Source: Brumimicrobium sp965659845
Lineage (GTDB): Bacteria; Bacteroidota; Bacteroidia; Flavobacteriales_D; Crocinitomicaceae
DNA length: 15,233 nt
Reading direction: 5' to 3'
Assembly: GCA_965659845.1 (NCBI GenBank)
Contig: CBFHXS010000064.1
Span: forward strand, 1-15,233
A model generated the notes under the pieces. The model made no database searches. It saw only the letters and a list, made by a program, of their open reading frames with translations, and was not told the DNA's origin. Of the stretch, positions 14,674-15,233 are shown one piece after another; position 1 is the stretch's first letter; each line of letters opens with the position of its first letter. Made by a program: the position numbers and the translations under genes.

Positions 14674-15210
14674 ATGAAGGAAGTGCAGATAGAGGATAAA
14701 GAATTTGAATTGTACATCAGGTCTGAAGAAATTCAACAAGCCATCAAAAATGTAGCTGAGCGGATTAAAACTGATTATCAGGGTAAAGATGTCATTTTTG
14801 TTGGTGTATTGAACGGAGCATTTATGTTTGTAAGTGATCTGCTTAAGATGATCGATTTTAAGTGTGAAATTTCATTCATCAAAGTCGCTTCATACGAAGG
14901 CACAGTAAGCACAGGAAAAGTGCATGAATTAATAGGACTGGTGAATGACATTAAAGACAAACATGTAATCATACTTGAAGATATTGTTGACACAGGTTTA
15001 ACACTTGATAAAATATTCTCTATTATAGACCACGATGAGCCTACCTCACTAGAAGTAGCTACCCTACTCTACAAACCAGAAGCATTCAATGGAAAGCATC
15101 CTCCAAAATATGTAGGTATGGAGATCCCAAATGAATTCATTGTAGGCTTTGGACTTGACTATCTAGAATTCGGAAGAAACACTAGAGATATTTATAAACT
15201 GAAAGCATAA
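14674..15210 (+). CDS. hpt: Hypoxanthine/guanine phosphoribosyltransferase
   Basis: The only plus-strand gene; 178 residues from ATG 14674. The open frame reaches back to 14620, but those 18 codons cover the TATCTTTG promoter box and are unlike HPRT proteins, so the later start is chosen. Motifs: GVLNGAFMF (44-52), the flexible-loop SYEG (73-76), PRPP loop VIILEDIVDTGLTL (98-111), base-binding K134 (LLYKP), and VGFGLDYLEFGRNTRDIY (157-174). It converts hypoxanthine or guanine plus PRPP to IMP or GMP. Length and motifs are complete. Its stop lies 23 nt before the window ends and no terminator is visible there. Confidence 0.95.
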   Translation: MKEVQIEDKEFELYIRSEEIQQAIKNVAERIKTDYQGKDVIFVGVLNGAFMFVSDLLKMIDFKCEISFIKVASYEGTVSTGKVHELIGLVNDIKDKHVIILEDIVDTGLTLDKIFSIIDHDEPTSLEVATLLYKPEAFNGKHPPKYVGMEIPNEFIVGFGLDYLEFGRNTRDIYKLKA

Positions 15211-15233
15211 AATAAAAATACAAATGTTAAATA

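Overview
This AT-rich window is almost certainly chromosomal DNA from a Bacteroidota bacterium, most likely a free-living Cytophagales-type member. The evidence is the housekeeping block rpsU-xerC-hpf next to tRNA-Thr, promoters of the Bacteroidota type (TTTG near -33, TAnnTTTG near -7), start codons without Shine-Dalgarno sequences, a DUF2851 gene, a SprB-like repeat, and a large propeller/SpoIIE sensor. I see no insertion sequence, CRISPR array, phage gene or rRNA gene. All genes except the last (hpt) lie on the minus strand, so transcription mostly runs right to left.

Left end (1-1710): a partial tRNA-Thr runs off the edge and has its own promoter. Upstream of it is the unit rpsU -> terminator -> xerC -> hpf -> terminator. 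A near-consensus promoter sits before rpsU. The rpsU terminator ends exactly at the xerC start codon, so xerC and hpf probably depend on readthrough or an internal promoter. In related genomes this block commonly adjoins tuf, secE, nusG and the rpl/rpo genes, which I would expect beyond the left edge.

Middle (1713-8929): two tight gene sets. The first is a Na+/amino-acid symporter with an unusual secreted N-terminal extension -> a membrane-anchored triple helix-hairpin-helix protein (ComEA-like) -> apt -> acyl-CoA dehydrogenase. A very strong intrinsic-terminator hairpin lies inside the first codons of the helix-hairpin-helix gene. The second is DUF2851 -> small PspC-type membrane protein -> RmlD-like reductase.

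Right part (8999-13330): the most striking feature is a 4.3-kb reading frame that would encode a 1443-residue 7-TM receptor. Its order is secreted propeller, Y_Y_Y domain, seven membrane helices, two PAS domains and a SpoIIE phosphatase. A single in-frame TAG interrupts it in the middle of the Y_Y_Y domain, and everything else in the frame is intact.

Right end (13397-15210): purK (de novo purine synthesis) and hpt (purine salvage) diverge from a 131-bp region holding a TAnnTTTG element for each. These elements imply that both genes start further downstream than their longest open frames and have extremely short or no leaders. With apt, three purine genes lie in the window, though not in one operon.
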